64,000 nt of DNA from an uncultured Ellagibacter sp. (GCA_934663775.1 CAKUKU010000007.1:24408-88407); one strand, 5' to 3'. Counted from the first letter of the stretch, positions 8,068 through 17,729 are shown. Notes: generated from the letters alone by a model not told the origin. Numbers and translations are program-made.

Positions 8068-9498
8068 CTACGCGGCGCTTCCCGCCTTTTCCATCTGCTT
8101 GCGATTGCGCGCCTCGATCTTTGCGCGCTCTTTCGCGTAGGTGCGCTTCCTCGCGAAAAGGTAGAGCGCGATCATCGTGGTGCCGGTGACGATCCAGGTC
8201 ACGGGGTAGATGTTCATGAGCGCCTCGAAGCTGCCGAGCAGCGGGAACAGCGTGAACACGTAGACGATGCGCAGCACGCACGACCCGATGATGACCACGA
8301 CCGTCGGTAGGATGGACCATCCCATGCCGCGCAGCGCCCCCGCCGTCACCTCGTAGGTGCTCGGCAGGCATTCCAAAAGCTCGACGTGCCACATGCGCGT
8401 CCCGGCGAAGGCGAGCGCCCCCGCTTCGGTGGTGAAGATGCCCAGGTCGACGTCTCCGAGCCCCACGAACACAAGCGACAGCGCGAGCGAGAGCCCGAGG
8501 GAGAGCCCCATCGACCAGCCGAACACCTTATCGCAGCGCTTTAGCTTGCCGGCGGCGAAGTTCTGCCCGATGAACGTGACGGCCGCCTGCGAGAATGCAC
8601 TTACGATGAAGTAGGTGTAGTACTCGAAGTTGAGCGCGGCGGTCGAGCCCGCGATCGCGTCGGTCCCGAAGCTGTTGATCGACGACTGGATGACGATGTT
8701 GGAAAGCGAGAACACGACGCTTTGCAGCCCCGACGGCACGCCGATGTAGAGAATCTGGCGCAAGGCCCTGCGATCGATGCGCAGTTCGCGCACGTCGAGG
8801 CGGAAGTCGTCTTCTTCGTGCATGAGCATCCACACCACGATGGCCGCCGCGAGCGCGTAGGAGATGACGGTGGCGGCCGCGATTCCCGCCGCCCCCGCGT
8901 GCAGGACGGCCACGGCGAGCACGTCGAGCGCGCAGTTCACGACGACGGAGACGACGAGCGCGTAGAGCGGTCGGCGCGTGTCGCCTTTCGCGCGCAGCAC
9001 GGCGGATCCGAAGTTGAACACGAGGAAGAACGCGATGCCCGCGAAGTAGATGCGCAGGTAGCTAATCGACTCCGCGCGCGCCTCGGCGGGCACGCCCACG
9101 CCGTCGACGACGAGGTCGGTGATGGCCATGCCGACGATCGTCACTGCCACGGCGCACACGATCGCGATGACGGCGGTGGTGTGCACGGCACCGCGGATCT
9201 TCGAGCGGTCGCCCTGCCCGATGCGCATGGCGATCGTGGCGTTCGTGCCGATGGACATCCCCACGAAAAAGCCGATGAACAGCGTGATGATGGGCGCGAT
9301 GCCTCCGATGGCCGCAAGCTCGGTCGAGCCGAGGAAGCGCCCGGCGACGATGGCGTCGCATGAGTTGAACAGCTGCTGGAAGATGCTCGTGAGGGCAAGC
9401 GGGATGGCGAAGAGCACGAGTTTGCCCACGAGGGGCCCGTGCAGCATGTCGATGCTGTTACGGCTCGTCTTCTTCTCCATCGTGCTTTGCTCGGCCAT
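8068..9498 (-). CDS. MATE-family multidrug/metabolite exporter
   Basis: A 476-residue inner-membrane antiporter of the MATE family (NorM/DinF-type fold), with twelve predicted hydrophobic segments in two related halves. Typical segments include PLALTSIFQQLFNSCDAIVAGRFLG near the N-terminus and FSQAAVTFIGQNFAAGKLKR in the second half. The start at 9498 (MAEQSTMEKK) has GGAGAA upstream; the longer open frame upstream is not family-like. It is followed by a C-terminal Arg/Lys-rich tail. The substrate is unknown. A second, divergent MATE lies at 11535-12896. Confidence 0.92.
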   Translation of the reverse strand: MAEQSTMEKKTSRNSIDMLHGPLVGKLVLFAIPLALTSIFQQLFNSCDAIVAGRFLGSTELAAIGGIAPIITLFIGFFVGMSIGTNATIAMRIGQGDRSKIRGAVHTTAVIAIVCAVAVTIVGMAITDLVVDGVGVPAEARAESISYLRIYFAGIAFFLVFNFGSAVLRAKGDTRRPLYALVVSVVVNCALDVLAVAVLHAGAAGIAAATVISYALAAAIVVWMLMHEEDDFRLDVRELRIDRRALRQILYIGVPSGLQSVVFSLSNIVIQSSINSFGTDAIAGSTAALNFEYYTYFIVSAFSQAAVTFIGQNFAAGKLKRCDKVFGWSMGLSLGLSLALSLVFVGLGDVDLGIFTTEAGALAFAGTRMWHVELLECLPSTYEVTAGALRGMGWSILPTVVVIIGSCVLRIVYVFTLFPLLGSFEALMNIYPVTWIVTGTTMIALYLFARKRTYAKERAKIEARNRKQMEKAGSAA

Positions 9499-9610
9499 CT
9501 TCGGTGTTCTCCATCCAGGGGGTTTGCTAAGTGCGGCTCTCTGTTTTACCGCGCGGGACGCCATGGCGCAAGGGGTGCGTGCGCAATCGCAAGCGAGCGG
9601 CATGCGCGCG

Positions 9611-10312
9611 CTAATGCGGTAACTTTGCGCTTGCGGGCAAGATGACGTCGTAGCGCACGGCCTTGCCGGCAAGCGAGTGGCTCGGCTTCACGCCGGCGAG
9701 GTTTGGCCCCTTCGCGGGGCGCTTCACGACCACCTTGCGCGGTGCGGCAGAAATCGCGGCTGCGAGCAAGGCATCCTCATCCTGGCAGGGCGCTTCCAGA
9801 TGATGGATGAGCTGGAATTTCTTCTTGACCGCCGCACTCTTGCGGCGCTCGGGAAACATAGGGTCCAAATAAACCACGTCGGGCGCGCCGTCAAGATGCG
9901 CCATCGCCTCGATGCTGTTCTGCTCGAAAAGCTCCATGCGCGCTGCGACAGGGGCAAGTTCGGGGTCGGCTTGCGCGCGGGCGAGCGCGTCTCGCAGAAG
10001 CGCCGCAATCGTGGGGTCGGCCTCGTACATGCTCACGCGAAACCCCGCCGCGGCCAGCAGAAACGAGTCCTCGCCGAGCCCCGCCGTAGCGTCGATCGCC
10101 CAGGGCGCCTCAACCCCGCGCACCTTCGCCGCCCGAACGAGGAGCTCGCCTGCCAGGCGGTCCGGCCGCGTGCGGGGAAGCAGGCGCGAGAAATCTCCGC
10201 GAACCTCCATCCCGCCGCCCACCAAGGCGAGCCCGTGCTCGTCGCGGCGAAGCGACACGTCGGGCGACACCGCGCCCTCGGCATCCTGCGTATGTCGGTC
10301 GTGTTTGCTCAT
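9611..10312 (-). CDS. rsmJ: 16S rRNA (guanine1516-N2)-methyltransferase
   Basis: RsmJ methylates G1516 of 16S rRNA using S-adenosylmethionine. The 233-residue protein has the family's SAM-binding block AIDATAGLGEDSFLLAAAGF at about residues 71-90, MYEADP, and the catalytic/diagnostic VVYLDPMFPERRKSAAVKKK near 145-165. An N-terminal QDAEGAVSPDVSL region precedes the domain. The start at 10312 has only a weak ribosome binding site. It is on the same strand as the MATE gene 112 bases downstream but no functional link is seen. Confidence 0.93.
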   Translation of the reverse strand: MSKHDRHTQDAEGAVSPDVSLRRDEHGLALVGGGMEVRGDFSRLLPRTRPDRLAGELLVRAAKVRGVEAPWAIDATAGLGEDSFLLAAAGFRVSMYEADPTIAALLRDALARAQADPELAPVAARMELFEQNSIEAMAHLDGAPDVVYLDPMFPERRKSAAVKKKFQLIHHLEAPCQDEDALLAAAISAAPRKVVVKRPAKGPNLAGVKPSHSLAGKAVRYDVILPASAKLPH

Positions 10313-10349
10313 GGACTTAGCATTCTAGCGCATGAGGGCTCCCGAGACA

Positions 10350-10440
10350 GGGGTCGGGTGATTTGTCTCGCTTTCGCGTTACTCGTCTGACCGGGTCTCG
10401 GCTGATTCCCGTTAGGCAGTGAGGCGAACCACCCGACCCC
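10350..10440. repeat. Inverted repeat between rsmJ and the zinc-ribbon gene
   Basis: Eleven-base arms GGGGTCGGGTG (10350-10360) and CACCCGACCCC (10430-10440) are separated by about 69 bases. The interval could fold as a stem closing a structured loop, or be two inverted copies of a short motif. Neither arm is followed by a T-tract. Confidence 0.5.
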
Positions 10441-10482
10441 CGCCTCGCCTCGTCCCACCTGGCAGGAAAAGTTGCGCTTGCG

Positions 10483-11322
10483 CTAGGAGCTGAGCGTGAT
10501 AGCGTCACCAGGGGCGATGCCTGCGGCTTGCGGGCTTAGGATCACGATGGCGTGCATCCCCTCGAGGATTCCCGCTCTATCGGATTCGAGGTCGCCGCCG
10601 TCGATGTTGCTTTCCTTGGGATATTTGCCCGAGGCGGAGGCGTATGCCGGATACAGCCAAAGGCTCAGGTGGAGGCGCGATTCCCTCGCGGTGAGGATCG
10701 TCGCCGACAGCGTCTCGTTGCCGTGGCGGATCTCAACCACGTCGCCCTTGCGGAAGGTGCCCAGGCGCACGATTCCCGCAATCGCAATTGCGCCCTTGTA
10801 GCGCTTGATGTTCGGAAGGCCGACTCGTAAGGGCTTGAGCTTCGGCATGTTCATGACCTCGAGCACCTCGAAAGCGTTTTTGGCGCCGGCGAATTCCTGC
10901 CGCGTTTCTTCGCGATACGAACCGATGCTTGCCAGCTCAGCCCGCACTTGGCCAGAGGTCAGCTTTGCGAGCGGGTCGAAGTTCAAATGCTCGGTGTAGC
11001 TGGTGGTGCTGTTGTCGATGATGCTGTACTCGTCTGTGTAGAAGAGCTCGTTTTTGATCGCGGTGAGAATAGGCCGCCCGCCGTCTTCCGGCTTAACGCG
11101 GACGTAGCTATCGCCCTCTTTCTCGTAGAAGTACTTCTTGTCTTTCTCGTAATACATCGGATACTTGATGCGCAGCTTGGAGGCGCAGTCCTTGCAAAGC
11201 CAGCCGTCCACGAGCTTCGCTCCGCAGGTTTCGGTGATGGGGCTGAAGGCCGTGTTCTTCATGATGGCTCCGCAACCTGGGCAAATGAATTCTTTCGGGC
11301 CTGTCTTATCCACTTTCGCCAT
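10483..11322 (-). CDS. Zinc-ribbon protein with EF-Tu domain-2-like beta-barrel (unknown function)
   Basis: A 279-residue cytoplasmic protein. Residues about 13-50 hold CPGCG...CGAKLVDGWLCKDCASKL, a DUF4428-like zinc ribbon. The middle (about 60-150) is charged and includes a YYEKDKKYFYEKEGDSYVRV stretch of a kind seen in SHOCT/PH-like proteins, but I do not recognise it. The C-terminal third, YKGAIAIAGIVRLGTFRKGD with later AGIAPGDAITL, resembles the beta-barrel of EF-Tu domain 2. The start at 11322 has AAAGGAG upstream. It stands alone. No function is assigned. Confidence 0.8.
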   Translation of the reverse strand: MAKVDKTGPKEFICPGCGAIMKNTAFSPITETCGAKLVDGWLCKDCASKLRIKYPMYYEKDKKYFYEKEGDSYVRVKPEDGGRPILTAIKNELFYTDEYSIIDNSTTSYTEHLNFDPLAKLTSGQVRAELASIGSYREETRQEFAGAKNAFEVLEVMNMPKLKPLRVGLPNIKRYKGAIAIAGIVRLGTFRKGDVVEIRHGNETLSATILTARESRLHLSLWLYPAYASASGKYPKESNIDGGDLESDRAGILEGMHAIVILSPQAAGIAPGDAITLSS

Positions 11323-11534
11323 GACGGGCTCCTTTCGTTGGGGAACGGGACAATGCTGGTAGCGCCATCGCCGTTGAGATAGAAACAGTATAACAGCGAG
11401 AGCCTCTCCCAAAGGACGATTTGCGAGCGATGCAATCTGGACAGCAGACGCTCAGCGCCATCTTCAAGCGCCTCGGCGCCCGTTATTTCGTGACCGCGCA
11501 TGCCAGCAAGCATCCTGGTAGGGCGCAAGGTCGG

Positions 11535-12896
11535 CTATCTTGCGGATTGCGCAATCGCCGCAGGGCGGAAGAGCGCGAGCGCGCTGGCGATGAGCAACGC
11601 CGTTGTCCCGAGGCTTACGGGGTATGCGGCCATGATGGTGGCGAAAGTGGGGCTTGCCGGGAAGATGAAGGCTACCCAGAGCAGTCTGACGCCGCATACG
11701 CCCACCACGGTAAGCAGCGACGGTGGCAGCGAAATGCTGAACCCCCGCAAGTATCCCGACATGTTCTCGTACGCCATGCTAAAGATGTACGCCGGGAAGA
11801 CGACGCAGATGCGCACATAGGCTATTGCGATGACGTCCGCATCCGAGGTGAACAGCGACAGCACCGCCTGCCCTTGCCAAATCATGAGGGCGATCATGGC
11901 GCAGGCGACGACGCCATCTTCGATAAGGCAGATCTTGAGCGTGCTTTTGCAGCGAGCGAAGTCGCCTGCGCCGCGACTTTGCCCGACGAAGGTGGTGCAT
12001 GCCTGGCTAAACGAGTTGAGCAGGCTGTAGCAAACGAACTCCAGCGCAAGCGCTGCGGACGACGCAGCCACCACCTGCGTACCGAGGCTGTTGATGCACG
12101 TTTGGATGACGATGTTGGCAATCGCGAAGACCGCGCCTTGGATTGCGGCGGGCAACCCGATGCGGATGATGGATACTGTCGAACTGCGGTCGGGCCGAAG
12201 GCGAGAGAGCTCGACTCGGATCGGGTCTTCGGCTTTGAGCAGTCGCGCGAAGAGGAACGCGGCGCTGGCTAGGTAGCTGATTACCATCGCCAAGGCAACG
12301 CCGGCGACGCCCCATCCGAGGATGGGCACGAACGCCACGTCGAGAAGCGCATTCAGTGCCGCTGATACGGCGAGCGCGATCAGCGGCATGCGCGTGATGC
12401 CGACGCTTCTAAAGATTGCCGCTTCGAGGTTGTAGAGCAGGATTGCAGGAATGCCTATCAGGTATATGCGAAGGAACAGAAGGGCCTCATCGAAAACTTC
12501 CGCCGGAACACTCAGGCATTGCAGTGTTGGCTCGGCGACGCATTCCATCGCGATGGCCACCGCGACTCCGATGAGCGAAAGCGCGACGGCGGTATGCGCG
12601 CAACGGTTCGCCCGCACCTTGTCTTTGGCCCCAACGGCGTATGCGATCGTGACGTTCGCTCCGAGTGAAAGGCCTATGAATAGTTGGATAACAAGGCTTG
12701 TCAGTGGCAGGTTCGACCCGACTGCTGCCATGCCGATTGCCCCTCCGTCGGACGAGAAATGCCCGATCATCAGCGTGCCGACGAGGTTCGAGAGTTGCTC
12801 GAGGATGTTGGTGGCGGCAACGGGCATGGCGAAGAGCGGAACGCTTTTCCATAGGGATCCATGCAAGATGTCAAGTTGGTCGTGCTTCTTCGCCAT
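11535..12896 (-). CDS. MATE-family exporter (second copy, divergent)
   Basis: A 453-residue member of the MATE family with twelve hydrophobic segments; LFAMPVAATNILEQLSNLVG and FSQACTTFVGQSRGAGDFAR are the equivalents of the conserved blocks in the MATE at 8068-9498. The two proteins are only distantly alike, so they are probably functionally distinct and not a recent duplication. The start at 12896 has GAAGGAG 9 bases upstream. It lies 50 bases downstream of an aldo-keto reductase gene on the same strand and may be co-transcribed with it. Confidence 0.92.
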   Translation of the reverse strand: MAKKHDQLDILHGSLWKSVPLFAMPVAATNILEQLSNLVGTLMIGHFSSDGGAIGMAAVGSNLPLTSLVIQLFIGLSLGANVTIAYAVGAKDKVRANRCAHTAVALSLIGVAVAIAMECVAEPTLQCLSVPAEVFDEALLFLRIYLIGIPAILLYNLEAAIFRSVGITRMPLIALAVSAALNALLDVAFVPILGWGVAGVALAMVISYLASAAFLFARLLKAEDPIRVELSRLRPDRSSTVSIIRIGLPAAIQGAVFAIANIVIQTCINSLGTQVVAASSAALALEFVCYSLLNSFSQACTTFVGQSRGAGDFARCKSTLKICLIEDGVVACAMIALMIWQGQAVLSLFTSDADVIAIAYVRICVVFPAYIFSMAYENMSGYLRGFSISLPPSLLTVVGVCGVRLLWVAFIFPASPTFATIMAAYPVSLGTTALLIASALALFRPAAIAQSAR

Positions 12897-12946
12897 GCGG
12901 TCGGGTCTGCTCCTTCGTTAAAATCGCTTACTAACTAATCGCGGTG

Positions 12947-13795
12947 CTACTTCTGGCCTTCGACGTTCGGGTGCCAGGTTGCGTAGAATGCGATCTTCTC
13001 GGCGGTGCGCTCGTAGAAAGGCTTCCCTTGATCGAGTGCGGCCATGGCTTCCATGTCCTCATCGGAAAGCTCAAAGTCGAAGATGTCGATGTTGTCGGCG
13101 ATGTGAGAGGGGGTCTTCGATCCAGGGATCACGATGTTGCCCTGCTGGACATGCCAGCGCATGATGACCTGCGCCGCGGTCTTGCCATATTTTTCAGCGA
13201 GCTCGGAAACGACAGGCTCCTCAAGGATGCTCTTGTTGTCGCGTCCGCCAAGCGGGTACCAGGACTGCAGCGCGATGTTGTGCTTGTCCAAGAGTTCCTT
13301 CAGCTCGGTCTGCGGGAAATAGGGGTGGCATTCCACCTGGATCAGCGCCGGAGTGATCTCGCAGTGCGCAAGGAGATTCTCGATTTCTGCCTTGTTGAAG
13401 TTTGAGATGCCGATAGAGCGCAGCTTGCCGGCCTTGTATGCGGCCTCTAGCTTTGCGTAACCCGCAAGGTAATCGCCTGCGGGCTGATGGAGAATCATGA
13501 GGTCGATGTAGTCGGTCCCCAGGTGCTCAAGCGTCTCGTCCACGGCGGTGTCGGACTCGTAGAAGCACGGCCAGAGCTTGGTTTCCAGGAAGACTTCCTC
13601 GCGGGCGCGGCCAGAATCGCGTATGCCGCGGCCAACCGCACGCTCGTTCACGTAGGCGTTCGCCGTGTCAATGAGCTCGTAGCCGTTGTCGAGGGCATAT
13701 GCGACGGATGCTTGGGCGTCGTCGGGAGCGAGCAGATAGGTTCCAAGGCCCACTTGCGGTATTTTCACGTCGTTGTTGAAAGTGATGTACTGCAT
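12947..13795 (-). CDS. Aldo-keto reductase
   Basis: A 282-residue NADPH-dependent carbonyl reductase of the 2,5-diketo-gluconate reductase-like group. Catalytic residues are visible as D in YELIDTANAY (Asp and Tyr), K in VFLETKLWP, and H in LMILHQP. The C-terminal KTPSHIADNIDIFDFELS segment is the cofactor-phosphate-binding loop. The start at 13795 has AAAGGAAA upstream. It diverges from a LysR-type regulator, a common arrangement in which the regulator controls the reductase and its own gene from the shared 121-base interval. Confidence 0.94.
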   Translation of the reverse strand: MQYITFNNDVKIPQVGLGTYLLAPDDAQASVAYALDNGYELIDTANAYVNERAVGRGIRDSGRAREEVFLETKLWPCFYESDTAVDETLEHLGTDYIDLMILHQPAGDYLAGYAKLEAAYKAGKLRSIGISNFNKAEIENLLAHCEITPALIQVECHPYFPQTELKELLDKHNIALQSWYPLGGRDNKSILEEPVVSELAEKYGKTAAQVIMRWHVQQGNIVIPGSKTPSHIADNIDIFDFELSDEDMEAMAALDQGKPFYERTAEKIAFYATWHPNVEGQK

Positions 13796-13916
13796 GGCTT
13801 TCCTTTCTCTAAATGAAATGCACTGATGTCGTGCAAGTTCAACTATAGGTGCGCTAAACTGGCACGCAGTACAGATAACTTGCAAGCTGCTTAACGAATT
13901 ATGAAAGGCGTATCTC

Positions 13917-14750
13917 GTGAATATCACGGAACTCAAGCAATTGGTGGCAGTGGGGGAGCTGGAGTCGTTCTCGGAGGTTGCGCGCCGCTTCTACGTCTCA
14001 ACGCCGACGGTAACCCGCGCCATGAAGCGCATCGAGCGCTGCTACGGCGTCGAGCTGTTCGTGCATGGGAAGAACAAAGTCGAGCTCAACGACGCCGGGC
14101 GGCTTGCCGTTGCGGGGGCTCGGCGCATCTTGCGCGAGATCGACGCATCCATCGCCGAGGTGCGCGCCTATGATCGCAGCTTGCGAACGATCGATTTGGT
14201 GTCGTGCGCGCCAGCTCCTCTTTGGGTGATCGCGCCACGTGCGTCGCAGCGATATCCCGGCATGGCGCTCACTACGCGCGTCGCGAATTTGGAGAAAACG
14301 CGTGAGGCGCTGGAGGCGGGGGACTGCGATGTGGCGGTGCTGCCGTATCGCCCCAAGGAAGAGGGGGTCGTCTGCTCGCACGTTCTCGATGAGCATCTGC
14401 TTCTGTGCGTGCCGCGCGATCATATGCTGGCCGGGCGCGAGCGTGTGTCGTTGGAGGAGATGAACGGCTTCAACTTCCTACTTGGCACTGACCTGGGCTT
14501 TTGGAACGATGTTGTGCGAAAGCGACTTCCCGCCTCGCGCTTCCTCGTTCAGGATGACGAGTTCTCGCTTGCCGAGCTCATCCGCACGTCAACGCTGCCG
14601 TGTTTCGCCACCGACGTGAGCATCGAGCACCGTTATCGCGACCTTGGCGAGAACCGCGTTGGCATTCCCATAACGGACTCCGAGGTCAACGTATCGTTTT
14701 GGCTTGTCGCGCGAAAAGATGCCGTCGACAAGGTCAGCCGTCTGTTTTAA
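13917..14750 (+). CDS. LysR-family transcriptional regulator
   Basis: A 277-residue DNA-binding regulator with an N-terminal winged helix-turn-helix (residues 1-60; SFSEVARRFYVSTPTVTRAM is the recognition region) and a C-terminal periplasmic-binding-like effector domain (about 90-275). The start is GTG at 13917, chosen because the HTH begins immediately. Divergence from the aldo-keto reductase suggests that it controls that gene; the inducer is unknown. Confidence 0.93.
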   Translation: MNITELKQLVAVGELESFSEVARRFYVSTPTVTRAMKRIERCYGVELFVHGKNKVELNDAGRLAVAGARRILREIDASIAEVRAYDRSLRTIDLVSCAPAPLWVIAPRASQRYPGMALTTRVANLEKTREALEAGDCDVAVLPYRPKEEGVVCSHVLDEHLLLCVPRDHMLAGRERVSLEEMNGFNFLLGTDLGFWNDVVRKRLPASRFLVQDDEFSLAELIRTSTLPCFATDVSIEHRYRDLGENRVGIPITDSEVNVSFWLVARKDAVDKVSRLF

Positions 14751-14852
14751 GGAGCGCGCAAGGGGGACCCACGTTGGCGGCATATGCGCTAAGCTGCATG
14801 AATCGAGCGAAGGAGCGGGGCAGCTCAGTTTGGAGCGGTTCTACCTTTTATT

Positions 14853-15575
14853 ATGTCGTCCATCTTCGATTTCGGTCCAGGTGGGCGGGCGGAGGAGTTG
14901 ACCAGATTGGGCAAATCATCGGGTGTCGGCGCGGCCGGGCGAAGCCTTCTGCGCTACGCTAAGGAGAACCGCGCGCTCGTGGTGGCGTCGCTGTGCGCCA
15001 TCGTGTTCGTGATGTTGCTGGAGGATGTGCTCAGCGAAGAGAGCATGAAGCTCGATGCGGCAGCGTGGTGGCTGTTCGGCGAGCATCTGCGCCAACCGTG
15101 GCTCACGCCCATCATGGAGAGCTTCTCGGCGCTGGCCACGCCGGTGACGCTCTTGGTGGTGCTTTGCGTTGCCGCCGCGTTCGTGCCGGTCAAGCGCCCA
15201 GGTTGGTTCAATGTAGCGAATTTGGGGCTGGTGCTGCTCTTGAACCAGGTGATGAAGTTCGCCATCCAGCGCCCGCGCCCCGACGTGCTCCGATTGGCGG
15301 ACGTATCCGGGTTCAGCTTCCCCTCGGGGCATTCCATGGCTGCGATGGCTGTTTTCGGCTTGCTGGCGTGGTGCGTGTGGCGCTACGAGAAGAATCCGCG
15401 CCGCCGCATCGTGTTGATGTGTCTGTTCGCGCTGGTCATCGTGATGGTGGGGGTCAGTCGCATCTATCTGGGAGCCCATTATGCGAGCGACGTTTTGGGC
15501 GGCTTTTGCGTCTCGATGATTTGGCTCGTGCTCTACACAAAGGTCATAGCCCCAGCCCTCGGGCTGATCGAGTAG
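14853..15575 (+). CDS. PAP2-family membrane phosphatase
   Basis: A 240-residue integral membrane phosphatase of the PAP2/undecaprenyl-pyrophosphate phosphatase superfamily. The three catalytic motifs are present: KFAIQRPRP, FPSGHSM and SRIYLGAHYASDVLGG, the last two carrying the catalytic histidines. Five to six hydrophobic segments surround them. The start is uncertain, since GGAG lies about 16 bases upstream of ATG 14853. Likely substrates are lipid phosphates such as undecaprenyl pyrophosphate or phosphatidylglycerol phosphate, but the sequence alone does not decide. Confidence 0.9.
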   Translation: MSSIFDFGPGGRAEELTRLGKSSGVGAAGRSLLRYAKENRALVVASLCAIVFVMLLEDVLSEESMKLDAAAWWLFGEHLRQPWLTPIMESFSALATPVTLLVVLCVAAAFVPVKRPGWFNVANLGLVLLLNQVMKFAIQRPRPDVLRLADVSGFSFPSGHSMAAMAVFGLLAWCVWRYEKNPRRRIVLMCLFALVIVMVGVSRIYLGAHYASDVLGGFCVSMIWLVLYTKVIAPALGLIE

Positions 15576-15589
15576 GTTGTGACCTGGCA

Positions 15590-16543
15590 TCAGCTGAATC
15601 GCGGCGAGTCTGCGAGTTTCTCGGTAGAGAAGATTCGGCGTGCAGCGGTCTCGTACTCGTCGGCGCGGCGGAGTTTTCTTATGGCGCGGTGAACTGAGCT
15701 TGGATCAGCGAAGGCGCACTTGGTGTAGCTCCACCACTCCTTCATGCGGAACACTGCGTTGCCACCCATGTCGTTGGTGTAGGTTTCGTAAAGCTTGTCG
15801 TGGAAGAGCTTGAGCTCCGTGAGGGCGAGGCTTTCGCCGCCGCGGATTTCGCGTGCGAGTGCCGGATTGGCGAGGATGCCTCGGCCGAGCATGACGTGGC
15901 GCGTCTGCGGGTAAGCTGCGAGCAGCGCGCCGTAGTCGTCTTGCGTGAAGATGTCCCCGTTGTAGGCCACGGGAAACGGTGCGCGCTCGAGCGTTTTGCC
16001 GTAAAGCTCCTGGCGCGGAGTGCCGCTGTAGAAATCCTTCTGCACGCGGGGGTGGACGATGAGCTCTGAGATGCTGTAGCGACAAAACAGCTCGATGAGC
16101 TCGTTATACTCGTCGTCGCTTGCGATGCCGACGCGCGTTTTGACCGAGACCGGCAAAGGCGATCGCTCGCACACGTCGGCGAGAAACGCCTCGAGTCTGG
16201 GCAGGTTGCGCAAAAGGCCGGAGCCCTTCTCCTTGGCGACGACCGTCCCCGAGGGGCAGCCGAGGTTAAGGTTCACTTCCTTGTAGCCCATGTCGGTGAG
16301 AAGCTGCGCTGCCCACACGAACCTGTCGGCGTCGTTAGTCAAAAGCTGGGGTACGACATCGAGACTCTGGTTGTTGGCGGGGTCGAGCTCGCGGAGGTAA
16401 CGTTTGCTAAGAGGCGCTCCGACTTGGGGGAGCGGCGAGATGAAGGGCGTGTAGTAACGGTCGAGTGCGCCGAAAACTTCCGTATGGGCGCGGCGAAACG
16501 CATATCCGGTGATTCCCTCCATGGGAGCGAGCGACAGCTGCAT
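15590..16543 (-). CDS. tRNA-dihydrouridine synthase family protein
   Basis: A 317-residue FMN-dependent TIM-barrel enzyme that reduces uridines in tRNA. It opens with LSLAPMEGITGYAFR, has NLNLGCPSGTVVAKEKGSGL with the catalytic cysteine in GCPSG, VKTRVG, LIVHPR, VAYNGDIF and MLGRGILANP, all standard Dus blocks. ATG 16543 has GGAGG five bases upstream. DusB-like and DusC-like groups cannot be separated here. It is convergent with the PAP2 gene, 14 bases between stops. Confidence 0.92.
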   Translation of the reverse strand: MQLSLAPMEGITGYAFRRAHTEVFGALDRYYTPFISPLPQVGAPLSKRYLRELDPANNQSLDVVPQLLTNDADRFVWAAQLLTDMGYKEVNLNLGCPSGTVVAKEKGSGLLRNLPRLEAFLADVCERSPLPVSVKTRVGIASDDEYNELIELFCRYSISELIVHPRVQKDFYSGTPRQELYGKTLERAPFPVAYNGDIFTQDDYGALLAAYPQTRHVMLGRGILANPALAREIRGGESLALTELKLFHDKLYETYTNDMGGNAVFRMKEWWSYTKCAFADPSSVHRAIRKLRRADEYETAARRIFSTEKLADSPRFS

Positions 16544-16723
16544 TCCGCCTCCTTCTTCGTTTGGGCATGCTACTGGTAGCACTTTGCCCAGGTTATTTGC
16601 TGGCTTTATTATCGCAGGATGGTTCTGCTCGTGACGCCGAGATTGCTCGGTCGGTCCTTGTTACATCCTCGCAGCCCTGCCGCACCTCAGTTCGCGCAAT
16701 CTGTTAGTGGTGCAATCGCTTTG

Positions 16724-17608
16724 CTATCCGCAGGCGGCGACAAGCGCGGTGCCCACCACGATGAGCGCAAGGCCTGCGCCACCGCATCGCGAGAGCCGCT
16801 CGCCGAAGACGAGCGCAGCGAAGGCGATGGACACGAGGAGCGAGAGCTTGTCGACTTGGACGACCACGCTGACCTGGCCCGCCTGGATGGCGTAGTAGTA
16901 GCACAGCCACGATGCGCCCGTTGCCACGCCCGATGCGGCAAGGAAACCAAGCTCCCGATGATTCGCGCTCCTGACCAGCTTGAACTTGCCTCTCCCAACA
17001 ACGATCGCCCAGGCCATCACAAGGACGAACATCGTGCGTATGGCGGTGGCGAGGTTGCTCTCGACCCCTTCGATTCCCACTTTTGCGAGCACCGAGGTAA
17101 GCGCGGCGAACACGGCGGCGGCTAGGGCATAGGCGATGCTGGCGCGGTAATCGCGCTCGTTGGCGTCGCCCGCATTGCCAGACTTCTTCTCGATCATGAG
17201 GAAGGTGCCTACGGTTGCGACGGCGGTCCCCGCGAGTCGAAGCGCCAGGTCGTTGGTTTCGCCGAACAGCACGATGGAAAGAACGACCGCCATGAGCGTG
17301 CTCGATTTGTCGATGGGCACGACCTTGTTGACATCGCCGATGGAAAGCGCCTTGAAGTAGCAGATCCACGAGCCGCCCGTTGCCAAGCCGGAGAGCGCGA
17401 GGAAGAGCCATGACTTGGGCGATATATCGACAACGGTGCCCGCCGAGCCAACGACCGCGACCATCACCCAGGTGAAGACGGCGACCACGCAGGTGCGCAG
17501 CGCGGTCGCGACGTCGGAATCGGTGGTCTTGATGCCGCACTTGGCGAGGATGGATACGATGCCTGCGAAAAGCGCGGACGCGAACGCCGCAACAAGCCAA
17601 AGTTGCAC
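16724..17608 (-). CDS. DMT-superfamily (EamA) transporter
   Basis: A 294-residue inner-membrane permease with ten hydrophobic segments forming two related EamA halves (about 1-140 and 150-290). The repeated GLATGGSWICYFKAL and GVATGASWLCYYYAI blocks and VVPIDKSS / VVQVDKLS show the internal duplication. GTG 17608 is the start, with TTTGGAG 9 bases upstream. The substrate (amino acid, drug or sugar-phosphate) is unknown. It stands alone upstream of the methyltransferase gene and is transcribed away from it. Confidence 0.9.
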   Translation of the reverse strand: MQLWLVAAFASALFAGIVSILAKCGIKTTDSDVATALRTCVVAVFTWVMVAVVGSAGTVVDISPKSWLFLALSGLATGGSWICYFKALSIGDVNKVVPIDKSSTLMAVVLSIVLFGETNDLALRLAGTAVATVGTFLMIEKKSGNAGDANERDYRASIAYALAAAVFAALTSVLAKVGIEGVESNLATAIRTMFVLVMAWAIVVGRGKFKLVRSANHRELGFLAASGVATGASWLCYYYAIQAGQVSVVVQVDKLSLLVSIAFAALVFGERLSRCGGAGLALIVVGTALVAACG

Positions 17609-17699
17609 GATAGGTCTCCAAAGGATTTGAACTTGCTAGTACGCCGATTATAGTCCCAGGCATTACTGATGTGGGAAGGTGACAGAAGGTTGCGCTTGG

Positions 17700-17729
17700 T
17701 TGCCCCTCGTGCGTGCTCGGTTGTATACT
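17700..17729 (+). promoter_or_regulatory. Possible sigma-70-type promoter for the methyltransferase
   Basis: TTGCCC (17700-17705) and TATACT (17724-17729) are separated by 18 bases and point toward the methyltransferase gene, leaving a leader of about 170 bases. Confidence 0.4.
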
